The notes below the pieces were generated by a model. The model had not been told where the DNA came from and searched no databases. It saw only the letters and a list, made by a program, of their open reading frames with translations. Source: Paenibacillus caseinilyticus (lineage in GTDB: Bacteria > Bacillota > Bacilli > Paenibacillales > NBRC-103111). Taken from it: a stretch of DNA of 64,000 nt. The position numbers were made by a program, and so were the translations under genes. Location: assembly GCF_027533645.1 (NCBI RefSeq), contig NZ_JAQAGY010000016.1:106934-170933 (forward strand), given 5' to 3'. Below are positions 54,425-62,992 of this stretch, in pieces. Every line of letters begins with the position of its first letter. Position 1 is the stretch's first letter.

Positions 54425-54630
54425 AGCCCCGGCTCGGGGTCCTCATCTCCGGCCCCTCCGTACCCTTGACCGATGTACGCGGGCTTCCGGAGCCCAAGTT
54501 TTCGGGCAGACCGAGTAGTCAACCGGGGATGGAGCGGGGTAAATAGGTGCAGCGGCTTATTCCGGCGGCAGTCCACGGATTCGTCCGGGCTGCTGCCGGG
54601 GAGATGGACCACACGGTGGAGGTGACGAGC

Positions 54631-55482
54631 ATGATCCGAATCGGTCTTGCCGGTTGGGGCGACCACGACCGGCTGTATGAGAAAGGCACGGCGGCCAGGA
54701 ATAAGCTGAAGGGGTATGGAACTTATTTTGGCGTCGTGGAAGTCGACAGCTCGTTCTATGCGATACAGTCCAAGGCGAATTATGAGCGCTGGGCGGCGGA
54801 TACGCCTCGGGACTTCGGATTCGTCGTGAAGGCGTATCAGGGGATGACGGGGCACCAGAGAGGGCGAAGCCCGTTTCCCGATGAGGAGACGATGTTCCGT
54901 GCCTTCCGGGAGTCGATCGAGCCGGTGGGGGAGGCAGGGAAGCTGAAGGCGGTGCTCTTCCAGTATCCGCCTTGGTTCGACTGCAAGAAGGCACACGTGG
55001 ACGAGCTGCGGATGACCCGTGAGCGGATGGAGGGATTGCCGCTCGCGCTCGAGTTCCGCCACCAGAGCTGGTTCGAGGGGGAGATGCGGGAGAAGACGCT
55101 CGCGTTCATGGAGCGGGAAGGCTGGATTCACAGCATCTGCGACGAGCCTCAGGCGGGCGCCGGGTCGGTTCCGACGGTGCTTCAGCCTACCGACAAGCGC
55201 TTGACCATCGTGCGGATGCATGGGCGCAATGCGGCGAACTGGAACGGCGGCGGAGGACCGAACTGGCGGGAAGTGCGGTACCTCTACGACTACAATGAAG
55301 AGGAACTGCAGGGGTGGAAGGATAATCTGGCCGAGCTGGAGAATACGACAGAGGAAGTATGCGTCATCTTCAACAACAACTCCGGCGGCCATGCGGCTGG
55401 CAATGCGGCCCGGCTGATGACGATGCTGGGGATGCCGGTGAAGCCTTTCGCTCCGCAGCTGGAGCAGCTCGATTTGTTCTGA
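54631..55482 (+). CDS. DUF72-family protein (YunF-like)
   Basis: A 283-residue TIM-barrel protein of DUF72. Signature stretches: MIRIGLAGWGDHDRLYEKGT, YGTYFGVVEVDSSFYAIQSK, FGFVVKAYQGMTGHQ, PLALEFRHQSWFEGEMREKT. Length fits. The reaction is unknown for the family. GGAGGTGACGAGC precedes the ATG at 54631; a longer frame to 54547 has no site. It follows proS at 206 bp. Confidence 0.88.
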   Translation: MIRIGLAGWGDHDRLYEKGTAARNKLKGYGTYFGVVEVDSSFYAIQSKANYERWAADTPRDFGFVVKAYQGMTGHQRGRSPFPDEETMFRAFRESIEPVGEAGKLKAVLFQYPPWFDCKKAHVDELRMTRERMEGLPLALEFRHQSWFEGEMREKTLAFMEREGWIHSICDEPQAGAGSVPTVLQPTDKRLTIVRMHGRNAANWNGGGGPNWREVRYLYDYNEEELQGWKDNLAELENTTEEVCVIFNNNSGGHAAGNAARLMTMLGMPVKPFAPQLEQLDLF

Positions 55483-55634
55483 GGAGAAGGATGATACTAC
55501 CTGCAGCTGGATATTCTATACAGGGATGAAGTCCGGCCATGGGGCCGCGGTATTCACTAAGGACTACAAGTCACCGGATTCAACAAGGGGACGATGCCGC
55601 TTACTACGGGATTAGAACAGAGGAGGAATACAAG

Positions 55635-55994
55635 ATGTCAACATCCATCTATGAGCAATTGGGCGGGGAGGCGGCGATCGGCGCGGTCGTCGATATTTTC
55701 TATAAGAAGGTGCTCGCCGACGACACGGTGAACGGATTCTTCAAGGACACGGATATGGAGAAGCAGCGCACGCACCAGACGAAATTTCTGAGCTTCGCGC
55801 TCGGAGGCCCGGCACAATATACGGGAGCGAGTATGGCTAAGGCTCACGAGGGCATGAATCTGCAGCCGGTCCATTGGAATGCGATTGTGAACCACCTTAC
55901 GGCTTCCCTTAAGGAAGCAGGGGTCGGAGACCGCGATATCGACACGATCGTAGGTCATGTGGCGACACTCAAGGACGATATTTTGTATAAGTAA
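55635..55994 (+). CDS. Group I truncated haemoglobin
   Basis: A 119-residue 2-on-2 globin. SIYEQLGGEAAIGAVVDIFY, KKVLADDTVNGFFKDTDMEK, HQTKFLSFALGGP and the proximal-His segment AKAHEGMNLQPVHWNAIVNH are characteristic of the TrHbN group. It binds haem and likely O2 or NO, acting in oxygen or nitric-oxide handling. AGGAGGAATACAAG precedes the ATG. Monocistronic with its own terminator. Confidence 0.93.
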   Translation: MSTSIYEQLGGEAAIGAVVDIFYKKVLADDTVNGFFKDTDMEKQRTHQTKFLSFALGGPAQYTGASMAKAHEGMNLQPVHWNAIVNHLTASLKEAGVGDRDIDTIVGHVATLKDDILYK

Positions 55995-56009
55995 TGGCGG
56001 GAGTGGACT

Positions 56010-56056
56010 GCCGGAGGCTGCAGCGCATATGATGCGAGGGCAGTCTCCGGCCTTTT
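56010..56056 (+). terminator. Terminator after the truncated haemoglobin gene
   Basis: GCCGGAGGCTG pairs with CAGTCTCCGGC (one mismatch) and is followed by CTTTTGG. Confidence 0.7.
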
Positions 56057-56138
56057 GGCATCAGGAGCCGCCCACACCAAAAGTCGTGCAGCAGGGCGCA
56101 TGCCGTGGGCAGCTGCCGAATTTGGGCGCAGCGGGCGG

Positions 56139-56195
56139 TTGACAAAATAGGGAGTGCGGAGCATACTAAACATATGAATACATGCTCATATGTTT
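56139..56195 (+). promoter_or_regulatory. Promoter and ArsR/CzrA-type operator of the CDF exporter
   Basis: TTGACA (56142-56147) and a -10 near CATACTAA precede a perfect inverted repeat with 10-bp arms, AAACATATGA-N8-TCATATGTTT (56168-56195). This resembles SmtB/ArsR metal-sensor operators (ATATGA...TCATAT). No arsR gene is in the window. Confidence 0.7.
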
Positions 56196-56243
56196 GGGGC
56201 TTGGATACGGATGGCGTATTCCGTCCGGGAGGAGGAAGAAGGG

Positions 56244-57557
56244 ATGGGCAGCAGCAGCGGTAAAGAGGAATCGGTGGCACGCGGGAGAGCCGGCGGTGCT
56301 CCGGATGGCGGGCATGAATGCGTAGAGGCGGTGACAGGCGGTCACCGGCACGGGGACGGGGCTTCCCGCCCCGGACCTCACGACAAGGGCGGACTTCACG
56401 CAGGGGTTGCGGGCAGTCCCGCGGGCGCCGTGGCCGAGTCTGCACAGGAAAGTCGCGGGGAAGACCAAGGGGGCGGCAAGGAAGGCGTTCCGCCGAAGGA
56501 ACACGCCTGCGGCCACAGACATGGGGCTTCTCATGACCCTCATGGCCCTGACCACGGCGGCGGTCATCACGGTCGCGATCATCATGCTCACGATCATCAC
56601 GGACACGATCACCACGGTCACGATCATCATGGACATCATCATGGTATATTCGGGCATCATCACCACCATCATGGCCACGATGCGACCCGGGAGGGGAACA
56701 AGCGGGGACTGCTGTTCGCCCTGCTGCTGACAGGGGGCATCCTCCTGCTGGAGTTCGCCGGCGGTCTCTGGACGAACAGCCTTGCGCTGCTCTCGGACTC
56801 CGGGCATATGCTCAGCGACACGGCTTCCCTGCTGCTCAGCCTGATCGCCGTGACGCTGGCGGCCCGTCCCGCATCGGAGCGCAGGACTTACGGCTACCAC
56901 CGCTTCGAGATTCTGGCCGCCCTGTTCAACGGCGTGACGCTGTTTCTCATTGCGGGCTGGATCGTCTACGAAGCTTACGGCCGGCTGCTGCACCCGCCGG
57001 AGGTAGCCAGCGGCGCCATGATGGGGATTGCTGCGATCGGTCTCGGCGTGAACCTGGTCAGCGCCTGGGCGCTCATGCGGCAAGGGGATGTCAAAAGCAA
57101 CGTGAACCTGCGCAGCGCCTACCTGCACGTCCTTGGCGATGCGCTCGGTTCGCTCGGCGCGATCCTCGCCGGAGCGATCATGCTGCTGACGGGCTGGTAT
57201 GCGGCCGACGGCATCATCTCCGTGCTCGTGGCGCTGCTCATTCTCCGGGGAGCCTGGGATGTGATCCGCCGCACCCTGCACATCCTGATGGAGGGCGCTC
57301 CCGCGAACTGTCAGCCTGGGCAGGTGAAGGCCGCTCTCGAAGAGCTGGATGGGGTCATTAATGTGCATGACCTGCATATTTGGACCATTACCTCCGGGCT
57401 CGATTCCTTGAGCTGCCACCTGCTCATGGAAGACGGACGCGATGGCCAGGAGCTTCTGCAGCGTGCGATCCGGCTGATCGAGGACCGGTTCGGCATCGCC
57501 CATGCGACGATCCAGGTGGAAACCTCGGTGAACAAGCACGGCGAGCTGAGGGTATGA
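56244..57557 (+). CDS. czcD: Cation diffusion facilitator (CzcD/ZitB-like metal exporter)
   Basis: A 437-residue CDF exporter, probably Zn/Co/Cd. The long N-terminus (about residues 1-145) is very His-rich (DHHGHDHHGHDHHGHHHGIF), a metal-loading region encoded by short DNA repeats. Six TM helices follow with the metal site LLSDSGHMLSDTASLLLSL and HVLGDALGSLGAI (HxxxD pairs), then a C-terminal cytoplasmic domain (INVHDLHIWTITSGLDSLSC). I choose ATG 56244 because GGAGGAGGAAGAAGGG lies upstream; the ATG at 56190 overlaps the operator. Confidence 0.9.
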   Translation: MGSSSGKEESVARGRAGGAPDGGHECVEAVTGGHRHGDGASRPGPHDKGGLHAGVAGSPAGAVAESAQESRGEDQGGGKEGVPPKEHACGHRHGASHDPHGPDHGGGHHGRDHHAHDHHGHDHHGHDHHGHHHGIFGHHHHHHGHDATREGNKRGLLFALLLTGGILLLEFAGGLWTNSLALLSDSGHMLSDTASLLLSLIAVTLAARPASERRTYGYHRFEILAALFNGVTLFLIAGWIVYEAYGRLLHPPEVASGAMMGIAAIGLGVNLVSAWALMRQGDVKSNVNLRSAYLHVLGDALGSLGAILAGAIMLLTGWYAADGIISVLVALLILRGAWDVIRRTLHILMEGAPANCQPGQVKAALEELDGVINVHDLHIWTITSGLDSLSCHLLMEDGRDGQELLQRAIRLIEDRFGIAHATIQVETSVNKHGELRV

Positions 57558-57579
57558 CCTGGGGGAGGAGGATCAGCGT

Positions 57580-58629
57580 ATGCGGACAGATACGGAGGTT
57601 CTCATTATCGGCGGAGGGCAGGCGGGGCTCGCCTGCGCCCAGGCACTCGCGGGGCGGGGCATAGCATCGCTGATCCTGGATGCCGGCAAAGAGCCGGGCG
57701 AATCGTGGCGCAGCCGCTATGATTCGCTGAAGCTGTTCACGCCCCGCGGCTTGAGCGCCCTGCCGGGCTTGGAGCTCTCCGGGGCTCCGGAAGGCTTCCC
57801 GTCGAAGGACGAGCTGGCCGGCTATCTCGCGGACTATGCGCAGCACTTCGGCCTCTCCTTGGAGAGCGGCCGGAGGGTACAGACCCTGCGGCGGCAGGGC
57901 GACGGCTTCGAGGCGGTTACGGCCGGCGGCGTATATACGGCACGCCGTGTGATCGCGGCCGCAGGCGCCTTCGGGGAGCCTTCCGTCCCGGACTTTGCCA
58001 TGAAGCTGTCTCCTTCTGTCGTGCAGCTGCACTCGGCCTCCTATCGCAGCCCCGCCCAGCTCCCGCCGGGCCCGGCGCTGGTCGTCGGCAGCGGGAACTC
58101 CGGCGCGCAGATTGCGGCAGAGCTGGCGGGTGACCGCCCTGTGCTGCTGGCTTCCCGCCACCCGGTCCGCTTCCTGCCGCTGACATTCCTTGGCCGCAGC
58201 ACGTTCGGTTGGATGATCCGGCTCGGGCTGCTCTCCGCCCCGCGGGAGTCGATCCTCGGCCGGGCGATGCGCCGCCGCCCCGACCCCATCTTCGGGCTGG
58301 AGCTGCGGGAGCTCGTCCGGGAAGGACGCGTCCGCTGGAAGCCCGGCGCGGTCGATGGGGCCGGGGAGCGGGTGGTCTTCGCAGACGGCTCGGAAGAACG
58401 TCCGTCGTCCGTCGTCTGGGCGACCGGCTTCCGTCCGGATTACAGCTGGCTCGCTGTGGACGGAGCGCTGGACCCGCAGGGAAGGCCGCTGCATGACCGC
58501 GGCGTATCCCCGGCTGCCGGGCTCTATTATGCCGGCCTGCCATGGCAGCACACGCGCGGCTCCGCGCTGCTCTGCGGTGCGGGCCGGGACGCCGCGTATC
58601 TCGCCGAACGGATCGCGGCCGGCCTGTAG
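57580..58629 (+). CDS. CzcO-like flavoprotein monooxygenase / NAD(P)-dependent oxidoreductase
   Basis: A 349-residue FAD- and NAD(P)-binding protein. VLIIGGGQAGLACAQALA is the FAD fold near the N-terminus, ALVVGSGNSGAQIAAELAGD is the NADPH fold in the middle and SVVWATGFRPDYSW is the late ATG motif. This is the CzcO-type family that commonly accompanies czcD. The catalytic role in metal resistance is not established. AGGAGGATCAGCGT precedes the ATG; 22 bp after czcD, so one operon. Confidence 0.88.
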   Translation: MRTDTEVLIIGGGQAGLACAQALAGRGIASLILDAGKEPGESWRSRYDSLKLFTPRGLSALPGLELSGAPEGFPSKDELAGYLADYAQHFGLSLESGRRVQTLRRQGDGFEAVTAGGVYTARRVIAAAGAFGEPSVPDFAMKLSPSVVQLHSASYRSPAQLPPGPALVVGSGNSGAQIAAELAGDRPVLLASRHPVRFLPLTFLGRSTFGWMIRLGLLSAPRESILGRAMRRRPDPIFGLELRELVREGRVRWKPGAVDGAGERVVFADGSEERPSSVVWATGFRPDYSWLAVDGALDPQGRPLHDRGVSPAAGLYYAGLPWQHTRGSALLCGAGRDAAYLAERIAAGL

Positions 58630-58745
58630 CGGGCCTGCTCCCCTTCGGTCCCGAGGCCGCTCCCCTGAGCACGACCCAAAGCGCCGCCCTGGCTTACAGC
58701 CTTGGTTGGCGCTTTTTTGTATTGAATTCGGCTCTTCTGGGGCCC

Positions 58746-59492
58746 TCACGATAGATGGTCGAGCACGAGGGAGACGAGCAGGCCGAGCGAAGCGATGAAG
58801 CCGATGACCGGGCCTCCTTCCTCGTAAGCCTCGGGCATCATGGTCGAGGCGACCATGGCGATGATGCCGCCGCCCGCAAAGGCTGCGATGAAGGCCAGCA
58901 CCGCTTCGGAGGCGTTCTCCATGAACGCGTAGCCGCCCAGCGAGCATAGGGAGGAGATGATCATGACCGCTGCCCAGAGCACGAGAATCTTCGGTTTGGA
59001 ATAGCCGCCCTTGCGCAGGCCCGCCGTAGAAGAGAGCCCTTCGGGTATGTTGCTGAGGAAGATGGCGATCACGAGCAGCCAGCTCACCGAACCGCCCTCG
59101 AGCAGGGAGGCTCCGATCATGATCGACTCGGGCACGGCATCCATGACGGTGCCCGCGAAGATGGCCAGTCCGCTGCCGCCGGCCTCCGCTTCCCCGCCCT
59201 CTTGGTCATGGCCGGACCGCTTGCGCTTGGCGCCCCCCTTGCGGGAGATATAGACGTCGAAGCCGGTGAACACGGCAGCGCCGATCAGGAAACCGGCCGT
59301 GGTCGGCATCAAGCCGCCGTCCCTTACCGATTCCCCGAGGAGCTCGTACGCGGCCGCCCCGATCAGCACGCCCGTGCCGAACGCCATGATATAGCCGATG
59401 ATCTTCTTCGGGATGTCGAAGAGAATCGCGGCCAGGGCGCCGAGCAGAACGGCGGAGCCGGATACCGCCCCCCACATCGCGGCTTGCCACAT
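58746..59492 (-). CDS. ZIP-family metal transporter
   Basis: A 248-residue membrane protein with about eight TM helices and a polar loop between TM3 and TM4 (residues about 85-105). FAGTVMDAVPESIMIGASLL and AIFLSNIPEGLSSTAGLRKG match the two metal-binding ZIP helices; the usual H-N-x-P-E-G is here S-N-I-P-E-G, so one ligand differs. It may move Zn or Fe(II), but direction and metal are uncertain. It is convergent with the czc-like operon. Confidence 0.82.
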   Translation of the reverse strand: MWQAAMWGAVSGSAVLLGALAAILFDIPKKIIGYIMAFGTGVLIGAAAYELLGESVRDGGLMPTTAGFLIGAAVFTGFDVYISRKGGAKRKRSGHDQEGGEAEAGGSGLAIFAGTVMDAVPESIMIGASLLEGGSVSWLLVIAIFLSNIPEGLSSTAGLRKGGYSKPKILVLWAAVMIISSLCSLGGYAFMENASEAVLAFIAAFAGGGIIAMVASTMMPEAYEEGGPVIGFIASLGLLVSLVLDHLS

Positions 59493-59659
59493 GATAGAGT
59501 CCCCCTTTTGTCCAATGAATGCATATCTCCTATTTTACCCAGGAAGCTGGAATACACAAACAATCCGAAGTTCCGCCGGACAGCGGCCCCGGATACCGAT
59601 AGAAACGTATGTACGATATGCTGGGAATGGATGGATGATGTGGAGGGGGTAGACCTGCG

Positions 59660-60277
59660 ATGGAAGAAGCGGTAATCAAAAGAGAGCTGGCGCAGTCTTA
59701 TGACAAGGATGCGGCCCGGCGTACTGCCAAGACGCTGCCCGGTTGGAAGCTGCGTGAGCGGGAAGAGTTTCTGCACAGCCTACAGGAGGCATCCTGCCGG
59801 ACATTGCTCGAGATCGGGTCCGGGCCTGGGATCGACGCTGCCTTCTTCTCGGAGCAGGGGCTGGATGTGATGTGTACCGACCTCTCCGCTGCCATGGTGG
59901 ACAGCTGCAGGGAGAGGGGGCTGCAGGCAGAGGTCATGGATTTCTATGCGCTGGGACTGCCGGATGGATCATTCGATGGCGTATATGCGATGAACTGCCT
60001 GCTTCATGTGCCGAAGGCGGACTTCGAAGGGGTGCTGAAGGAAATGTCCCGCGTATTGAAGCCCGGCGGACTGACCTACCTGGGCTTGTATGGCGGCCGG
60101 GAATCGGAAGGACTGTGGGAAGATGACTGGTGTGAACCGCCCCGCTTCTTCAGCTTCCATGGGGACCGGGAGATCCTCCGGCGGGTAAGCCCGGTGTTCC
60201 ATGTCGAAGGGTTCGGTACGGTACCGCAGAAGGGGGAGCTTCACTATCAATCGATGGTGCTCCGCAAGCCCCGATGA
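59660..60277 (+). CDS. Class I SAM-dependent methyltransferase
   Basis: A 205-residue Rossmann-fold methyltransferase. The SAM motif I is LLEIGSGPGIDAAFFSEQ; DVMCTDLSAAMVDSC gives the acidic residue after beta-2; YAMNCLLHVPKADFEGVLKE and RVLKPGGLTYLGLYGG are motifs II and III. The substrate is unknown (UbiE/Methyltransf_11 type). GGAGGGGGTAGACCTGCG precedes the ATG. Monocistronic. Confidence 0.88.
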   Translation: MEEAVIKRELAQSYDKDAARRTAKTLPGWKLREREEFLHSLQEASCRTLLEIGSGPGIDAAFFSEQGLDVMCTDLSAAMVDSCRERGLQAEVMDFYALGLPDGSFDGVYAMNCLLHVPKADFEGVLKEMSRVLKPGGLTYLGLYGGRESEGLWEDDWCEPPRFFSFHGDREILRRVSPVFHVEGFGTVPQKGELHYQSMVLRKPR

Positions 60278-60414
60278 CTGCCGAGATCCGGGGATGGTTT
60301 CCCTGCGTGACAGGAGCGTCTCCCCTCGGATCAGATTCGATCAGACCCGAGTCCCGAGTAGGCATTATACCTGATTAGACCTGATTAGACCGGGCCCTGC
60401 CCGATCCTGCTCGA
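60278..60414. other. Short GATTAGACCT/GATC-rich intergenic spacer
   Basis: Contains two tandem copies of the decamer CTGATTAGAC near 60370-60390 and several GATC-containing variants. No gene or terminator is seen. Confidence 0.4.
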
Positions 60415-60969
60415 TCACACCTCATAGTAAAGCACGTTCTGGAAGCAGACCTTTTCCTCTCCCGGATTATGGTAAGTATGGGGCCGGTCCGCCTTGAAGC
60501 ACAGCGCTTCGCCGGCCGCGAGGTCGTAGGATTCGCCCGCAGCGGTGAAGCGGAGCGTGCCGGAGGTCACGACGATATACTCCTTCAGTCCCTTCGGATG
60601 CGCTTCAGCCTCATGGCTGCCCCCGGATTCGAGCTCGACGCGGAACACCTCCAGCGGGGTGCCGGGACGGTAAGGGAAGAGGGGATAGACGCGGTAGCGG
60701 CCGTCTTCCTCGGTGACGGGCTGCGTATCGCTGCGCCGGACCACGACCACGTCCTGGGCCTCTTCTTCCATGAAAGCGGTGAACGACACCTGCAGCCCTT
60801 GGGCGATTTTCCACAGGATGCCTACGGTCGGATTCGTATCTCCCCGCTCGATCTGCCCGAGCATCGCTTTGCTGACCCCGGTCAGGGCGGCGGCTTTGTC
60901 GAGGCTGAGTTCTTTGCGCTTGCGGATGGCCTGCAGGTTGCGTCCTACCCGAAGATGAATCGGCTCCAC
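60415..60969 (-). CDS. XRE-family regulator with C-terminal cupin domain
   Basis: A 184-residue regulator. The N-terminal HTH_3 is plain (NLQAIRKRKELSLDKAAALT, GVSKAMLGQIERGDTNPTVG) and the C-terminal cupin (residues about 105-180) includes GSHEAEAHPKGLKEYIVVTS, PHTYHNPGEEKVCF. GTG start at 60969 with AAGGAGGAATATTC upstream. Divergent from azlCD, a common arrangement for XRE-cupin regulators of AzlC/LIV-E permeases. Ligand may be an amino acid (inference). Confidence 0.9.
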   Translation of the reverse strand: MEPIHLRVGRNLQAIRKRKELSLDKAAALTGVSKAMLGQIERGDTNPTVGILWKIAQGLQVSFTAFMEEEAQDVVVVRRSDTQPVTEEDGRYRVYPLFPYRPGTPLEVFRVELESGGSHEAEAHPKGLKEYIVVTSGTLRFTAAGESYDLAAGEALCFKADRPHTYHNPGEEKVCFQNVLYYEV

Positions 60970-60992
60970 GAATATTCCTCCTTGTTAAGGGT

Positions 60993-61010
60993 TGTGCAAT
61001 ATAATGCACA
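60993..61010. promoter_or_regulatory. Inverted repeat in the XRE-azlC divergent promoter region
   Basis: TGTGCA-N6-TGCACA, 24 bp upstream of the XRE-cupin start and 87 bp before azlC. Likely operator for the adjacent regulator. Confidence 0.55.
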
Positions 61011-61096
61011 GTCGTATAATATAACATACAAACGTGTAGGATAGCGCACATATCGATACAGCTAATGGGTTCATTGTAGCATGGGGAGGAAGCCGA

Positions 61097-61840
61097 ATGG
61101 AATGCGGTAGTGTAGTGCAAGAAGGGAACACGGCGGAACAGGCTCCGCGGCCTATGTTCCTGCAGGGGGTGAAGGACTGCGTACCGACGCTGCTCGGGTA
61201 TTTGAGCATCGGGCTCGCTTGCGGCGTGGTCGGGACGACATCGGGGCTCTATCCTTCGGAGATTCTGCTCCTCTCGACGTTCCTCTACGCGGGCTCCGCC
61301 CAGTTCATCGTGTCGGGCATGGTGGCGGCGGGCGGTTCCGTCACGGCGGTGATCGTCACCGTGCTCTTCGTGAATCTGCGGCATCTGCTGCTCAGCGCGG
61401 CGCTGGCCCCGTATTTTCGCCGGTATGCCCCCTGGAAGAACGCCATTCTCGGGACCGGGCTGACCGACGAGACCTTCGGAGTCGCCGCCGCCCGGCTCAC
61501 GCCGGAGATGAAGGGCAAGGCCCGCTGGATGTTCGGGCTGAACGTAACCGCCCACCTCAATTGGATCCTGGCCAACATGATCGGCGCTTATGCCGGCGCA
61601 TGGATTCCCGATCCCGGCCGATACGGGCTGCCCTATGCCCTGCCGGCGATGTTCGTCGGTCTGCTCGTGCTAGGGTTCGGCACCCGCCAGAAGAAGAGGG
61701 TCGATCTCGTCGTAGCGGTCAGCGCGGGCCTCGTCTGCGTGGCGGCCGGTTCGTTCCTGCCGGGACACTTCGCTGTACTCGCGGCCATCCTAATTGCGGC
61801 GCTGATCGGAATGGGGGTGTCATCGTGGACATCCGAGTAG
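61097..61840 (+). CDS. azlC: AzlC-family branched-chain amino-acid exporter subunit
   Basis: A 247-residue membrane protein of the LIV-E/AzlC family, about seven to eight TM helices. Conserved regions include IGLACGVVGTTSGLYPSEIL, TFLYAGSAQFIVSGMVAAGG and NLRHLLLSAALAPYFRRYAP. With AzlD it exports branched-chain or related amino acids. GGGAGGAAGCCGA precedes the ATG. It overlaps azlD by 16 bp. Confidence 0.92.
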   Translation: MECGSVVQEGNTAEQAPRPMFLQGVKDCVPTLLGYLSIGLACGVVGTTSGLYPSEILLLSTFLYAGSAQFIVSGMVAAGGSVTAVIVTVLFVNLRHLLLSAALAPYFRRYAPWKNAILGTGLTDETFGVAAARLTPEMKGKARWMFGLNVTAHLNWILANMIGAYAGAWIPDPGRYGLPYALPAMFVGLLVLGFGTRQKKRVDLVVAVSAGLVCVAAGSFLPGHFAVLAAILIAALIGMGVSSWTSE

Positions 61841-62151
61841 AAATGCTGTGGATCATTCTCGGCACCTCGCTGGTCACAGTGCTTCCACGGGTGCTCCCTC
61901 TGATGGTGCTGAGCCGCTTTGAACTGCCGCCCAAGATGCTGCGCTTCCTGAATCAGGTGCCTGTGGCGGTGATGTCCGCCCTGCTGGCGCAGGAGATTTT
62001 CCTAGAGAACGGCCGGATGGTGCCCATCGCGGAGAATGTGGAGCTGCTGGCTGCATTGCCGACCTTCCTGGTGGCGGTCCTGACGAGAAGTCTGCTCGGC
62101 ACGGTAGTGGCGGGTGTGGCGACGATGGCTCTTCTGCAGCTGTGGCTGTAG
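61825..62151 (+). CDS. azlD: AzlD-family branched-chain amino-acid exporter subunit
   Basis: A 108-residue membrane protein with about four helices (IILGTSLVTVLPRVLPLMVL, LRFLNQVPVAVMSALLAQEI, FLVAVLTRSLLGTVVAGVAT), standard AzlD. I choose the GTG at 61825 with GGGGGTGTCATC upstream; it overlaps the azlC stop, so the two are coupled. Partner of AzlC in the export pair. Confidence 0.9.
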   Translation: MDIRVEMLWIILGTSLVTVLPRVLPLMVLSRFELPPKMLRFLNQVPVAVMSALLAQEIFLENGRMVPIAENVELLAALPTFLVAVLTRSLLGTVVAGVATMALLQLWL

Positions 62152-62258
62152 GGGGCATGGGGATAGGACAAGAGGGAGAGTTATTATCCTGATCGTGCGG
62201 ATGAGGACTACCTGAACCGTTTATGCGAATAGACCGCGGAAGCGGTGGGAATGAGGAG

Positions 62259-62301
62259 AAGCACGGGAGGGGAGGGGCTGAGAGGCCTGCCGTGCTTTTT
62301 T
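62259..62301 (+). terminator. Terminator of azlCD
   Basis: AAGCACGG pairs with CCGTGCTT followed by TTTTT; the loop is about 23 nt and itself G-rich. Confidence 0.75.
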
Positions 62302-62344
62302 GGTATTCCTACAGGGGGATTCCCTGCCGCTGGGCCGTATTCAA

Positions 62345-62550
62345 TTAGTTCACTTCATCTTTGTTATCAGATGCGAATCCGTTATATTCCACATGTACTT
62401 GGCCCTCGCTAGAATGATATTGAATGGTATATCTGCCAGATCGCACGCCATTCGGATCATCTTTGGTACTTACCCAAGTATATTGTTGTCCGCCTGGAAT
62501 GTCTTGCGTAGTGTACACCTTACCGGACTCAGCTTCGCGCGGGAAACTGA
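62345..62550 (-). pseudogene. 3' fragment of an unrecognised gene
   Basis: The minus-strand frame ends with about 65 residues of plausible protein: GKVYTTQDIPGGQQYTWVST, KDDPNGVRSGRYTIQYHSSE and VHVEYNGFASDNKDEVN. Upstream of about 62550 the same frame runs through the antisense of a 3D-domain sequence and makes no sense. It is therefore the truncated C-terminus of a gene joined head to head with another fragment. Family unknown. Confidence 0.5.
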
Positions 62551-62554
62551 TGCC

Positions 62555-62911
62555 GCTGCTCAATCTAAGACGTTTGAATACGAAGCCTCGCCTGCGGCTC
62601 CCGTCGCCGAACCGTACGTCGTGACGGCGTATGCACTCCGAGGGACAACGGCTTCTGGGAATCCCGTTCGCGCTGGGGTAACCGTTGCCTGTCCGAAGGA
62701 GCTGCCGTTTGGAACGCGGCTGCTGATCGAGGGTGTTGGGGAACGCGTCTGCACCGACCGGGGCGGCGCAATCCATGGCCACAGGCTCGACCTCTACGTA
62801 ACAAGCGCAAGGCAGGTGCGCCAGTTTGGCCGTCAGACGCTGGACGTGACGATTCTAATATTTATTCGGCTACTACTACCTGATCTGCAAGTCGGGGTAG
62901 TACCAACGTAG
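62555..62911 (+). pseudogene. 3D-domain (YabE/RpfB C-terminal type) protein fragment
   Basis: The plus-strand frame contains a complete 3D domain: YVVTAYALRGTTASGNPVRA, GVTVACPKELPFGTRLLIEG, VCTDRGGAIHGHRLDLYVTS and RQFGRQTLDVTI. The three Asp residues of the double-psi beta-barrel lytic fold are visible. A full protein would have an N-terminal signal peptide and G5 or LysM domains; none lies upstream in frame, and the start is replaced by the antisense of the neighbouring fragment. The tail after DVTI also looks foreign. This is a gene fragment at a rearrangement junction. Confidence 0.75.
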
Positions 62912-62946
62912 CTGTCGAGGTATTTATATGACCAAGCTTCTACCTC

Positions 62947-62984
62947 AAAAATCCCCCGAGGGAAGGGATCCCTCGGGGATTTTC
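62947..62984. terminator. Terminator of the small secreted-protein gene
   Basis: AAAATCCCCCGAGGGA pairs with TCCCTCGGGGATTTT over a short loop; works on both strands. Confidence 0.88.
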
Positions 62985-62992
62985 TATTGGCC

